Source of the DNA: Streptomyces noursei
Lineage (GTDB): Bacteria > Actinomycetota > Actinomycetes > Streptomycetales > Streptomycetaceae
Direction: 5' to 3'
DNA length: 64,000 nt
Assembly: GCF_001646665.1 (NCBI RefSeq)
Contig: NZ_LWBU01000383.1
Coordinates: 20,091-84,090, forward strand
The number at the start of each line of letters is the position of its first letter. The stretch's first letter is position 1. Position numbers and translations under genes: made by a program. Positions 16,815 to 24,766 of the stretch are shown piece by piece. The notes beneath the pieces were generated by a model, which was not told where the DNA came from, searched no databases, and was given only the letters and a program-made list of their open reading frames with translations.

Positions 16815-17521
16815 CGCCGCTCCACGGCGTCCAGGAAGACCACCTGGTCACAGCCCGCTTCCCGCGCCTGCGTGTGGGCCGCCATCGAGGCGGCGTAGTT
16901 GCCGGCGCACTTGGCCGCCCCGGTGCCACCGGGCGCTGCCCGGGTGTAGGCGTCCGAGACCCAGACCGCGAGGGGGGCCGTACCGCCGGGGAAGGAGGAA
17001 CCGACGGGGCAGGCGATCACGCCGAAGAGATACTCCCCAGCCGGCCGCACACCGAGGTACTCCTCCGTGGCCATCTGGAACGGCCGCAGATACAGACTCG
17101 TGGCCGGGGCGCTCGGCAACCACTTCTCGTCCGCCGCGACCAGTTCGCCCACGGCACCGAGGAAGAGAGCCTCCGGCACTGCGGGCATCGAGAGCCGGGC
17201 CGCGGAAGCGCCGAAACGCCGCGCGTTCGCCTCGGGCCGGAACAACTGCGGGGAACCGTCCGGCGTGCGATAGACCTTGAGCCCCTCGAATATGGCCTGT
17301 CCGTAATGGAGCGCGGCCGTCGCCGGGGACATCGCGATGGGCGCGAAGGGCTGGATCCTGGCGTCGTGCCAGCCCTTGCCCTCGACGTACCTGGCAGTGG
17401 CCATGTGCTCGGTGAAAACGGTGCCGAACAGGGGGTCCGCCATGCGCTCCGCCCGCACCCGGTCGCTCACCCGGATTCTCACAAGGTCTTTCACGAATGT
17501 GCTGGGATGCGCGATGTCCAT
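16424..17521 (-). CDS. Branched-chain-type aminotransferase (class IV, PLP)
   Basis: This 365-aa protein is a fold-type IV aminotransferase of the BCAT family. It has HYGQAIFEGLKVYRTPDG, YLRPFQMATEEYLGV, and the PLP-lysine region GGTGAAKCAGNYAASMAAHTQA (Lys in AAKCAGNY). The downstream EELGGMNLFFVFDDG and EVFACGTAAVVTPVG blocks are typical. The ATG at 17521 follows GAGGTGAG. In the cluster it could aminate a methylated alpha-keto acid made by one of the two methyltransferases, as an IlvE-type enzyme does for 3-methylglutamate; that is inference. It is transcribed alone and diverges from mbtH across the second palindrome, 53 bp upstream of its start. Confidence 0.88.
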   Translation of the reverse strand: MDIAHPSTFVKDLVRIRVSDRVRAERMADPLFGTVFTEHMATARYVEGKGWHDARIQPFAPIAMSPATAALHYGQAIFEGLKVYRTPDGSPQLFRPEANARRFGASAARLSMPAVPEALFLGAVGELVAADEKWLPSAPATSLYLRPFQMATEEYLGVRPAGEYLFGVIACPVGSSFPGGTAPLAVWVSDAYTRAAPGGTGAAKCAGNYAASMAAHTQAREAGCDQVVFLDAVERRYVEELGGMNLFFVFDDGTLLTPPLGGTILPGVTRDSVITLARDAGHHVVERPYALAEWRADAVSGRLREVFACGTAAVVTPVGTVRSPEGEFTVSGGEAGTVTEKLRDALTGIQFGRTADPYGWTRRLG

Positions 17522-17573
17522 TTTCTCACCTCGGTTTTCGACCGGAAAAGGGCTGAGGCCAGGGTAGCGTCGT

Positions 17574-17589
17574 GTCCCGCCGGCGAGAC
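17574..17589. promoter_or_regulatory. LmbU-type operator candidate, copy 2
   Basis: GTCCCGCCGGCGAGAC, identical to copy 1, lies in the 96-bp divergent region between the aminotransferase (53 bp away) and mbtH (29 bp away). Its closeness to the mbtH start means a bound regulator would overlap the promoter or transcription start on that side. Confidence 0.7.
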
Positions 17590-17617
17590 GAGCCGGAAAT
17601 CCAATTGGAGGGTGAGG

Positions 17618-17848
17618 ATGACCAATCCGTTCGAGGACGAGGAAGGTGGTTATCTCGTGTTGACCAACGACGAGAACCAGCATTCCCTCTGGCCTGACTT
17701 CGCCGATGTCCCGGAGGGCTGGAAGGTGGTCCACCAGGGCATTCGCCAGGACTGTCTCGACTTCATCGAAAACAACTGGACCGACATGAGGCCGAAGAGC
17801 CTTGTGATCGCCATGGGCGCGGCCGGCAACGCAAAGGGTGGTGTGTGA
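17618..17848 (+). CDS. MbtH-like protein
   Basis: This 76-aa protein has the full MbtH signature: MTNPFEDEEG, NDENQHSLWPDFADVPEGW, and the C-terminal CLDFIENNWTDMRPKSL. MbtH proteins bind NRPS adenylation domains and are often needed for their folding and activity, so this one probably serves the four A domains encoded at 28681-42122. The ATG at 17618 has a GGAGGGTGAGG ribosome-binding site. Its stop overlaps the GTG of the gamma-glutamyltransferase-like gene, making it the first gene of a coupled operon that includes the alkyl-proline enzymes and the transporter. Confidence 0.95.
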   Translation: MTNPFEDEEGGYLVLTNDENQHSLWPDFADVPEGWKVVHQGIRQDCLDFIENNWTDMRPKSLVIAMGAAGNAKGGV

Positions 17849-19650
17849 GAGTGAACGCGGGCAGGCCCGAGCTGAGCGGTACCTTCGGAGCGGTTTCCTC
17901 CACGCATTGGCTGTCGTCGGCGGCCGCCATGTCGGTTCTGGAAAAGGGAGGCAACGCTTTCGACGCCGCCGCGGCCGCGGGCTTCGTCCTCCAGGTCGTG
18001 GAGCCTCATTTCAACGGGCTCGGGGGTGACGTACCGATCGTCTCCTATTCGGCGGCCACGCAGTCGGTACAGGTCGTGTGCGGGCAGGGGCCGATGCCCC
18101 AGGCCGCCACCATCGACCACTTCCGGTCGCTGGGACTGCGTCACATACCGGGTTCGGGTCTGCTGCCCGCCGTGGTCCCGGGAGCCTTCGGCGCCTGGAT
18201 GCGCATGCTGTCCGAGCACGGCACTCTGCCGCTCGCCGACATCCTCGACCATGCCATCGGATACGCCGAGAACGGCTTCCCCCTGCTGCCCGGTGCCGCG
18301 GACGCCATCGAGGTGCTGGCACCTCTCTTCGAGACGGAATGGACCGAGTCCGGCCGGGTCTACCTGCCGGACGGGCGTCCCCCCAAGGCCGGTTCCCTCT
18401 TCCGTACGCCCGCGCTCGCCGACACGTACAAGCGGCTCCTGCGCGAGGCCACCGCCGCTCCGGGTGGCCGGGAGGCCCAGTTGGCCGCCGCCGAGAGGGC
18501 TTTCTACCAGGGCTTCGTGGCAGAGGCCATCGATTCCTTCGTCTCCTCGACGCCTGTTCTGGACGCCACCGGCCGCCATCACACGGGACTGCTGACGGGC
18601 CAGGACATGGCGGACTGGCGGGCCACCGTCGAGAGCCCCAGCAGCCTCCAGTACCGGGGGCTCACGGTCCACAAGCCCGGCCCCTGGTCCCAGAGCCCGG
18701 TCTTCCTGCAACAGCTCGCGCTCCTGGAAGGGTTCGACCTCCGGGGCATGGGGCTCGACAGTGCGGAGTACATCCACACCGTCACCGAGTGCGCCAAGCT
18801 CGCCTTCGCCGACCGTGAGGCGTGGTACGGCGACCCCGACCACGCCGACGTCCCCCTCGACATCCTGCTGAGCCCCGCGTACACGGCGGCCCGCCGGGCC
18901 CTCGTCGAGGACAAGGCGGCCGACGTGCTGCGGCCGGGTTCACCCGGTGGCCGCACACCGTTCGTGCCCGAGCAGGCGGACGCCGACTGGCCCGTCGCGG
19001 ACGGCAGCTGGATGTCCCAGCTGGCCAACGGTCTGCCGACGGTCGTGAAGGCCACCGCCGCCCGCAACGACACCTGCACGATCGTGGTCGCGGACCGTTT
19101 CGGCAACCTCGTCGCCGCCGTACCCAGTGGAGGCTGGCTCAAGAGCTCCCCGGTCGTGCCCGGCCTCGGGCTCTCCCTCGGCACGCGCGGCCAGACGATG
19201 ACCCTCCAGGAGGGTCACGCCAACTCCGTAGGTCCCGGGCGTCGTCCGCGCACGACCCTCAGCCCGAGTCTCGTGGTCAAGGACGGGAAGCCGCTCATGG
19301 CGTTCGGTACTCCCGGTGGCGACCGCCAGGACCAGTGGACCCTGGAATTCTTCCTCGCCGTCGTCGAGTTCGGCCTCCCCCTGCAGGAGGCGACGGAGAC
19401 GCTCGCCTTCCACACCGACCACTTCTCCGCCTCCTTCACCCCGCACGAGTCCCGGCCGAAGGTGCTCGCCGTCGAACGCAACTGTGACCCGGCGGTCATC
19501 GACGACCTGCGCTCGCGGGGACACGACGTGGAACTGGCGGCCGAGTACTCGCTCGGAAAGGTCTGCGCCGTCGCGGTGGACGAGGAGGCCGGCCTGCTGC
19601 GCGCGGCCGCCAGCCCCCGGGGCCGCCAGACCTACGCCGCGTGCCGCTGA
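17845..19650 (+). CDS. Gamma-glutamyltransferase-like protein, candidate Apd3/LmbA-type C-C lyase
   Basis: This 601-aa Ntn-hydrolase of the gamma-glutamyltransferase family is of normal family length. In the autoprocessing region NDTCTIVVADRFGN, Thr410 is the likely nucleophile created by self-cleavage. Canonical GGTs have TTHYS-like sequence there; this protein has TCTIV, so the residue after the nucleophile differs. The glycine-rich SPSLVVKDGKPLMAFGTPGG block is retained. LmbA-type relatives do not transfer glutamyl groups but cleave a C-C bond to remove an oxalyl unit in the alkyl-proline route. Placement next to the VOC dioxygenase supports that role. No signal peptide is visible, unlike periplasmic GGTs. 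The GTG start overlaps the mbtH stop. Confidence 0.82.
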   Translation: MRVNAGRPELSGTFGAVSSTHWLSSAAAMSVLEKGGNAFDAAAAAGFVLQVVEPHFNGLGGDVPIVSYSAATQSVQVVCGQGPMPQAATIDHFRSLGLRHIPGSGLLPAVVPGAFGAWMRMLSEHGTLPLADILDHAIGYAENGFPLLPGAADAIEVLAPLFETEWTESGRVYLPDGRPPKAGSLFRTPALADTYKRLLREATAAPGGREAQLAAAERAFYQGFVAEAIDSFVSSTPVLDATGRHHTGLLTGQDMADWRATVESPSSLQYRGLTVHKPGPWSQSPVFLQQLALLEGFDLRGMGLDSAEYIHTVTECAKLAFADREAWYGDPDHADVPLDILLSPAYTAARRALVEDKAADVLRPGSPGGRTPFVPEQADADWPVADGSWMSQLANGLPTVVKATAARNDTCTIVVADRFGNLVAAVPSGGWLKSSPVVPGLGLSLGTRGQTMTLQEGHANSVGPGRRPRTTLSPSLVVKDGKPLMAFGTPGGDRQDQWTLEFFLAVVEFGLPLQEATETLAFHTDHFSASFTPHESRPKVLAVERNCDPAVIDDLRSRGHDVELAAEYSLGKVCAVAVDEEAGLLRAAASPRGRQTYAACR

Positions 19651-19677
19651 CCCGACCACACGAACTGGGAGACCGAC

Positions 19678-20190
19678 ATGTCCGACGCACCGACGACTGC
19701 CGTCGAGGAAGCTCCCGCGGCACCGACCGCCCCGGCGAGGCTGAGCCTGCACCACATCGCGGTACAGACGGGTGACCTGGACCGGAGCATCGCTTGGTAC
19801 CGGGACTTCTTCGGGGCCGAGGTGAAGTGGACGCTCGGCACCTTCTCCGAGCTGAGCATGGAACGCCTGCCGGGGTTGTCCGGCCTCGCCGAGCTGGAGG
19901 CGGGCGGACTGCGCTTCCACCTCTTCACCCGGGGCCCCGAGTACGGCGTGACCCCGCCGGCGGACACCAACCAGTACCAGCACATCTGCATCGAGGTCCG
20001 TACGCCGGAGGAACTGCGCGCCTGGCACGCCAAGTGGTTCACCGTTCACGCATCCGGAGCGCATTCCTTCGTCCGGCGGGAAGACGCGACGGACATCGTC
20101 GTCGACAGTGACGGTGTCGAGAGTTTCTACGCCTTCGACGTCAATGGCCTCGAATTCGAGTTCACGTATCTCCCCGGTGAGCGGGCCTGA
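19678..20190 (+). CDS. VOC-superfamily dioxygenase, candidate Apd2/LmbB1-type L-DOPA 2,3-dioxygenase
   Basis: This 170-aa vicinal-oxygen-chelate protein has an N-terminal low-complexity Ala/Pro leader, then LSLHHIAVQTGDLDRSIAWY. Likely metal ligands are His25 or His26, His102 (in QYQHICIEV) and a glutamate in the final GLEFEF strand (Glu159 or 161). Such proteins include L-DOPA extradiol dioxygenases, the second step of alkyl-proline biosynthesis. The gene lies 27 bp after the GGT-like gene, the same partner as in those pathways. By sequence alone it could be another VOC enzyme; the context decides. Confidence 0.72.
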   Translation: MSDAPTTAVEEAPAAPTAPARLSLHHIAVQTGDLDRSIAWYRDFFGAEVKWTLGTFSELSMERLPGLSGLAELEAGGLRFHLFTRGPEYGVTPPADTNQYQHICIEVRTPEELRAWHAKWFTVHASGAHSFVRREDATDIVVDSDGVESFYAFDVNGLEFEFTYLPGERA

Positions 20191-20287
20191 CGTTCCCGGT
20201 TCTGCCGAAAGAGAAGCCGGACCTCGCGTCCCGTTCCTTGGGGAAGGGTCGTGGGGGTCGGTTCCGTGACGTGATGGAGGTTTCCCC

Positions 20288-21610
20288 GTGGGCCTGGTCC
20301 TGAGTCGTGTGATGCGCTCGTCGCCCTACTGGCCGGTGATGAGCCACACGACGCTGCGCCGGGTCCTGCCCGGATTCGCGGTCTCCTCGGTGGGTGACGG
20401 CATGGCCGTGGTGGCGGTGAGCTGGCTGGCGATCGAGCTGGCTCCAGCCGCCGACCGCGGCATATGGGTGGCGCTGGCAGCCGCCGCCTACACCCTGTCC
20501 GGAGCGGCCGGCGCGCTGCTGCTCGGCCGCTTACTGCGCCACCGCAGGCCTGCCCAACTGGCCGGCTGGGACGCGGCGCTGCGGGCCGGGGCGCTCGGCG
20601 CGATCCCCGTGCTCCACGCCGCGGGTGTGCTCGGCATCCAGGGGTACGTCGCGCTGCTGGCGCTCTCCTCCGTGCTGCACTCGTGGGGCCAGGCGGGCAT
20701 CTACACGCTGATCGCCCGGCTGCTGCCGGAACGCGATCACCTGGCGGGCAACGCCGTACTGTCCGGCATCGGTTCTATCGCCACGGTGGTGGGGCCGCCA
20801 CTGGCGACGCTGCTGATCGTCTTCGGGGGCCCCGCGACGGTGCTGGCCGTGGACGCGACGACGTTCCTGGTCCTGGCACTCACCTTCCTGTGGGGCGTCC
20901 CCAAGGACGGTGTCCCCGAGCCCGACCAGGACCAGGCCTCCCGCACGGCCGGCTTCGCGGTGATCCGGCGCATCCCCGCACTGTCCGGACTGCTCGCCCT
21001 GAGTTTCGTCTTCTTCTTCCTCTTCGGCCCCGTCTACGTGGCACTGCCGCTCCACGTGTCGGACGACCTGGGCGCATCGGCCGGTGTGCTGGCCGCCTTC
21101 TACACGGCCTTCGGGATCGGCGCCGTGCTCGGCTCGGTCCTCACCGGCTTCCTCAGCACATGGCGCCTGTGGCCCACGACCGTCGGCATCGTCATCGGCT
21201 TCGGCTCCCTCATGCTCCCGATGGGCCTGGGCGCCCCGACGGCCGTGTCGGTCGTCTGCTTCGGGCTCGCCGGGCTGCTCTGGCCGCCGTACTCGTCCCT
21301 GTCGACCACGCTCTTCCAGCGCTCCGCACCCAGCGCGGTCCTGCCCCAGGCCCTGGCGGCGAGCTCCGCGGTCAGGGTCCTTTCGGTCCCCCTGGGCACG
21401 GCACTCGCGGGACCACTGGTCGCCACCCTCGGACCGGTCGGGACACTGCGCCTGTCCGGCGCGGCCATCGCCGTCCTGGGCCTGACCGCCGCCGCCGCAC
21501 TCGCCCTGCGCACCCCCGAACAGCGCCGAAGGCCGAGCCGTGAAACGACGGGTGAGGCTCCACGTGGGACAGCCGCCATGGACGACGAGGACGCACGGCC
21601 GCACCCGTAG
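20288..21610 (+). CDS. MFS transporter (probable product exporter)
   Basis: This 440-aa major facilitator protein has about 12 hydrophobic segments, from VLPGFAVSSVGDGMAVVAVSW to the last around LSGAAIAVLGLTAAAALAL, and an acidic cytoplasmic tail. It resembles MFS_3/enterobactin-exporter-like permeases (AGALLLGRLLRHRRPAQLAGWD loop). It is probably the export and self-protection pump. The GTG at 20288 has GGAGG upstream. A TTA codon at 20531-20533 makes it a candidate target of bldA control, so export may be limited to development. It ends the mbtH operon and converges on the LuxR-type gene with 5 bp between. Confidence 0.88.
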   Translation: MGLVLSRVMRSSPYWPVMSHTTLRRVLPGFAVSSVGDGMAVVAVSWLAIELAPAADRGIWVALAAAAYTLSGAAGALLLGRLLRHRRPAQLAGWDAALRAGALGAIPVLHAAGVLGIQGYVALLALSSVLHSWGQAGIYTLIARLLPERDHLAGNAVLSGIGSIATVVGPPLATLLIVFGGPATVLAVDATTFLVLALTFLWGVPKDGVPEPDQDQASRTAGFAVIRRIPALSGLLALSFVFFFLFGPVYVALPLHVSDDLGASAGVLAAFYTAFGIGAVLGSVLTGFLSTWRLWPTTVGIVIGFGSLMLPMGLGAPTAVSVVCFGLAGLLWPPYSSLSTTLFQRSAPSAVLPQALAASSAVRVLSVPLGTALAGPLVATLGPVGTLRLSGAAIAVLGLTAAAALALRTPEQRRRPSRETTGEAPRGTAAMDDEDARPHP

Positions 21611-21615
21611 GCCTG

Positions 21616-22644
21616 TCATGCGGACGGCGGACCCGTGGGCGGGTCCGGGCTGTCGCCGAGCACGCCGGACATGGCGATGAGATAGCCGAGCTGGCCACGG
21701 CTGCGGCTGCCCAGCTGCTCCGAGGCCCGGCGCACATGCACCGCGACGCTGCGGCGGCTCATACCGAGCTTGCGGGCTATGGACTCGTCGGTCTCGCCGG
21801 CGACGATCGCCTGGAGGATCGTCCGCTGGGTGTCGGACATCACGGCCGCCGGCCGGTCCGCGACGCTCTGTTCGTCCACCGGGATGCAGCGCGCCCAGTC
21901 CCGCTCGAAGGTCTGGGCCAGGAAGCGGACGACGGCCGGGTGCCGTATCTCGAGCGCCGCGGCGCCCCGGTCGTCGGACACGGGGATGAACGCGACCTTG
22001 CCGTCACAGATGATGAGGCGCTCGAACACTTCCGCCGCGGTACGGACTTCGGCACCTGCGGCGACGACTTGCTCGATGTAGGCGAGCGTCGGCGGGTGGG
22101 CGCGCACCGTGTGCTGATAGATGGTGCGCTGATGCGTTCCCCGCGCGAGCAGCCGCATGTCGCGGTCCAGGGCGTCGCCGAGGTGTTCGACGGGACGGCC
22201 GCCTCCGGGCTGGGCCGTCAGCAGTTCCTCGCGGCACGCGTCCACGGCCGCCTCCAGGGTGTCGCCGATGGCGGTTGCCCCGACGAGCAGGGTGAACGCC
22301 GGCTCCTCCCGCGTCCTGGTGTCGTTGTAGACGGCGTCGAACCGCGCGAACGCCGCCTGAAGGGACTGCTCGGTCCGGTGGAACCGGTCCAACTGCTCCT
22401 TGAGCGGGCGGAAGACGGACACCGCGGCCGCTGTCGGCGGGACGGGGTGGACGACGTCCGGCTCGGTGGGTCTCCGGCTCACCAGACGGAGGGCCGTGAG
22501 GCACGGACGGCTGTCCTGCACCGGCAGGCTGCCTTCCGCCAGCGCCCTCCGATAGAGATTCAGCGCCGCCTCGCACGGCTCCAGCTCCGCGATACTGCCA
22601 CATCTGTCCGGTTTTGAACACAGTTGCACGTCGTTCACAATCAT
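21616..22644 (-). CDS. LuxR-type transcriptional regulator
   Basis: This 342-aa protein has a C-terminal LuxR-type helix-turn-helix (SDTQRTILQAIVAGETDESIARKLG followed by RSVAVHVRRASEQLG). The long N-terminal region begins ELEPCEAALNLYRRALAEG and is like the TrmB/LuxR-fused regulators often found in Streptomyces peptide clusters. No receiver-type phospho-acceptor pattern is evident. The start is uncertain because no strong ribosome-binding site precedes the ATG at 22644. It is a likely pathway-specific regulator; whether it activates or represses is unknown. It diverges from the small secreted-protein gene at 22754. Confidence 0.85.
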   Translation of the reverse strand: MIVNDVQLCSKPDRCGSIAELEPCEAALNLYRRALAEGSLPVQDSRPCLTALRLVSRRPTEPDVVHPVPPTAAAVSVFRPLKEQLDRFHRTEQSLQAAFARFDAVYNDTRTREEPAFTLLVGATAIGDTLEAAVDACREELLTAQPGGGRPVEHLGDALDRDMRLLARGTHQRTIYQHTVRAHPPTLAYIEQVVAAGAEVRTAAEVFERLIICDGKVAFIPVSDDRGAAALEIRHPAVVRFLAQTFERDWARCIPVDEQSVADRPAAVMSDTQRTILQAIVAGETDESIARKLGMSRRSVAVHVRRASEQLGSRSRGQLGYLIAMSGVLGDSPDPPTGPPSA

Positions 22645-22753
22645 GCAGCTTACATTCGTGCAGGAGTTCCCTTCTTACTGTCGGCCGCTCGCGGGCGACA
22701 GCATGAGGCCAGGGAGTGGATCGCCAACTCCCCGATTACAGGGGGAATTTGTT

Positions 22754-22945
22754 GTGAACACGTACTTCGGAAAGCTTGTCGTTCTGTCCGTCGTCATCGC
22801 CGGGGTTTCCGCCCCCATCACCGCCTCGTTCGACCAGCCCGGCCGGACGGCCGTCGTGGCCGACTCCGGATGGGGGCCGACCGAGCCCAGGACGACGCCT
22901 CTTCTCTCTTCCCACGCAGATCCGACATCCACATTCGCCAGCTGA
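22754..22945 (+). CDS. Small putative secreted or membrane peptide
   Basis: This 63-aa frame starts at GTG 22754 behind an AGGGGGA ribosome-binding site. VNTYFGKLVVLSVVIAGVS is a positively charged start plus hydrophobic segment, so it looks like a signal peptide or single membrane anchor, followed by a polar 40-residue tail (GWGPTEPRTTPLLSSHADPT). I recognise no family. It lies just upstream of the LmbU-type gene and may share its transcript. It might be a genuine small protein or a leader; coding evidence is limited to the start signal and the amphiphilic pattern. Confidence 0.45.
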   Translation: MNTYFGKLVVLSVVIAGVSAPITASFDQPGRTAVVADSGWGPTEPRTTPLLSSHADPTSTFAS

Positions 22946-23000
22946 TTCCCACGTCTCCCTCGGCATGCTCAATGACGAAACCAGCGTTTGGAGTTCCGTG

Positions 23001-23597
23001 ATGGACACCAAGGTATCGGCCGGGACGCCGGCCCGGAATCACACGGGAATCTTCGCCACCGAACTGACGGCCTGCGCGGAACGCACGCGACTGCGGCTCC
23101 CGGAAGACCTGCCACTGGAGAAGTGGTGCCGCATCGGTGACCAGATCCTCGCGGTCTCGGACTCGTCGGCGTGGTGGATAGGCGACTGGCTCGTCTTCGG
23201 CCAGCAGAAGTATCGCGATCGATACCAGCGGGCCATGAAGGAGACACTGCTCGACTACCAGACCCTGCGGAACTACGCATGGGTGGCCCGCAAGTTCGTC
23301 CCGCGGCGCAGGCGGGCCGACCTGACCTTCCAGCACCACATGGAAGTGGCGTCGCTGCCCGAGGACCAGCAGGACCATTGGCTGGACTTCGCCGCACGGC
23401 TGAAGTGGTCCAAGAGCGAGCTGCGCAGGCAGATCAAGGCCAGCACCGCGCCGGACGAGCCGTCGGCGGCGCGGGCGGAGATCAGCCTGAGCCTCCGGCT
23501 CGAGGAGGCGCGCGTCAAGCGCTGGGAAGAGGCCGCGCAACGGAGCAGCAAGAGCCTGACGGAATGGATGTCCACCGTCCTCGACAGTGCGGTGTGA
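23001..23597 (+). CDS. LmbU-family transcriptional regulator
   Basis: This 198-aa protein matches the LmbU/HrmB/NovE family of cluster-situated activators. The family region LPLEKWCRIGDQILAVSDSS, then WWIGDWLVFGQQKYRDRYQ and ETLLDYQTLRNYAWVARKF, is conserved. LmbU activates lincomycin genes and HrmB and NovE have similar roles in hormaomycin and novobiocin, so this gene links the cluster to those that make or use related residues. The ATG at 23001 has GGAG 7-8 bases upstream; an in-frame ATG at 22965 is the alternative. The likely binding sites are the three CGCCGGCG-centred palindromes at 13660, 17574 and 27306. Confidence 0.85.
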   Translation: MDTKVSAGTPARNHTGIFATELTACAERTRLRLPEDLPLEKWCRIGDQILAVSDSSAWWIGDWLVFGQQKYRDRYQRAMKETLLDYQTLRNYAWVARKFVPRRRRADLTFQHHMEVASLPEDQQDHWLDFAARLKWSKSELRRQIKASTAPDEPSAARAEISLSLRLEEARVKRWEEAAQRSSKSLTEWMSTVLDSAV

Positions 23598-23691
23598 CCC
23601 TTCCGGCCCAGGCCACCCACATCCCGCGCGGGGAACGTGTCCGTTCGACAACTCGGTAAGCAAGAAGACAATGCGGAGGAGTGCAATACCT

Positions 23692-24762
23692 GTGGGAAGC
23701 ATACGCAGTGCTGCGGGGACCAATGGGACCGAGATCCTGGAACTCCGCGACGAATCGCTGATCGACACCTGGCAGCAGTTCCAGACTTCGTCGATGCCGG
23801 AACTCATCAGTGCCATGCACCTGTGTCACGTCATCCAGGCGGTCGCGGAGACGGGCATCCTCGAGAGGCTGCGTGACGGCAGGCGGAGCGTGGAGTCCGG
23901 CCTCCTGGAGGGTATGAACCAGCGGATCGGGGAGAACGTCCTGCGCTATCTCGTCGTGCGCGGTCTCCTGGAGGAGTGGCACGGCTCGTACTTCCTCACG
24001 CACAAGGGGAAGCTGCTGACGTCGGAGATCTCACTGGCACGGCTCGGCTTCTACGTGGAGGCGTACGGTCCGGTCACCCGGCGCACGGCGGACCTGCTGA
24101 CGGGAACCGCCGTGTACGGCACGGACGTGCACCGGAGCAACGGTCCGCTCAGCCGGCACTGCGGCACCGTGTTCGCCAAGTACTACACGCCGATCATCCT
24201 GGAGGCCATGCGCGACCGGGGTGCCAAGCGGATCCTGGATCTGGGCTGTGGTGCCGGGCAGCTCCTGGTGGACGCCTGCCTCAACGACCCCGAGATCACC
24301 GGGGTGGGTCTCGACATCGCTCCCGCGGCCGTCGAGGTGGCACGCGACCTCGCCCGCCGGCACGGCCTCGAGGACCGTCTGGAGTTCGTGGTGGGCGATG
24401 CCTTCGACCCCACGACCTGGCCCGAAGTGTGTCACGGAGCGGAGGTCATCAGCGGGATCGGGGTGCTGCACGAGCACTTCCGGGACGGCGACAAGGCGGT
24501 GGTGGACATCCTCGACGCCTACGCGGGTTACCTCACCGGCGAGAAGATGCTGCTCATCGGAGAGCCCGAACCGTTCTACGACGACCGGGAGAACGACTCC
24601 GACTTCTTCCTCATGCACGTCCTGACCGACCAGGGCTTCCCGGTCGACAGGAAGGCGTGGGCGGCGATCTTCGAGCAGACCGGGCTGACCTGCCGTCGTG
24701 TCCTCACCCGTGCCACGGCGGGGCCGCGGATGTGCTTCTACGACCTCGTGCCGCAGGCCTAG
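23692..24762 (+). CDS. SAM-dependent methyltransferase (second C-methyltransferase candidate)
   Basis: This 356-aa class I methyltransferase has an N-terminal winged-helix-like domain (MHLCHVIQAVAETGILERL), then the SAM motif RILDLGCGAGQLLVDAC and GLDIAPAAVEVARDLA, and a VISGIGVLHEHFRDGD acidic loop. It lacks the MppJ iron motif of the other cluster methyltransferase. The substrate is not evident; a small-molecule O- or C-methyltransferase acting on an alpha-keto acid is possible. The start is ambiguous: GTG 23692 has GGAGGA 11 bases upstream, while ATG 23671 has only a weak site. It is followed after 4 bp by the prephenate dehydrogenase, so the two are probably one operon with the LmbU-type gene. 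Confidence 0.8.
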   Translation: MGSIRSAAGTNGTEILELRDESLIDTWQQFQTSSMPELISAMHLCHVIQAVAETGILERLRDGRRSVESGLLEGMNQRIGENVLRYLVVRGLLEEWHGSYFLTHKGKLLTSEISLARLGFYVEAYGPVTRRTADLLTGTAVYGTDVHRSNGPLSRHCGTVFAKYYTPIILEAMRDRGAKRILDLGCGAGQLLVDACLNDPEITGVGLDIAPAAVEVARDLARRHGLEDRLEFVVGDAFDPTTWPEVCHGAEVISGIGVLHEHFRDGDKAVVDILDAYAGYLTGEKMLLIGEPEPFYDDRENDSDFFLMHVLTDQGFPVDRKAWAAIFEQTGLTCRRVLTRATAGPRMCFYDLVPQA

Positions 24763-24766
24763 GTCC

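Noticed and set aside
21791..21803. GTCTCGCCGGCGA, a partial match to the cluster palindrome
   Set aside because: It lies inside the LuxR coding sequence and encodes conserved helix-turn-helix residues; the 3' half of the palindrome is missing.
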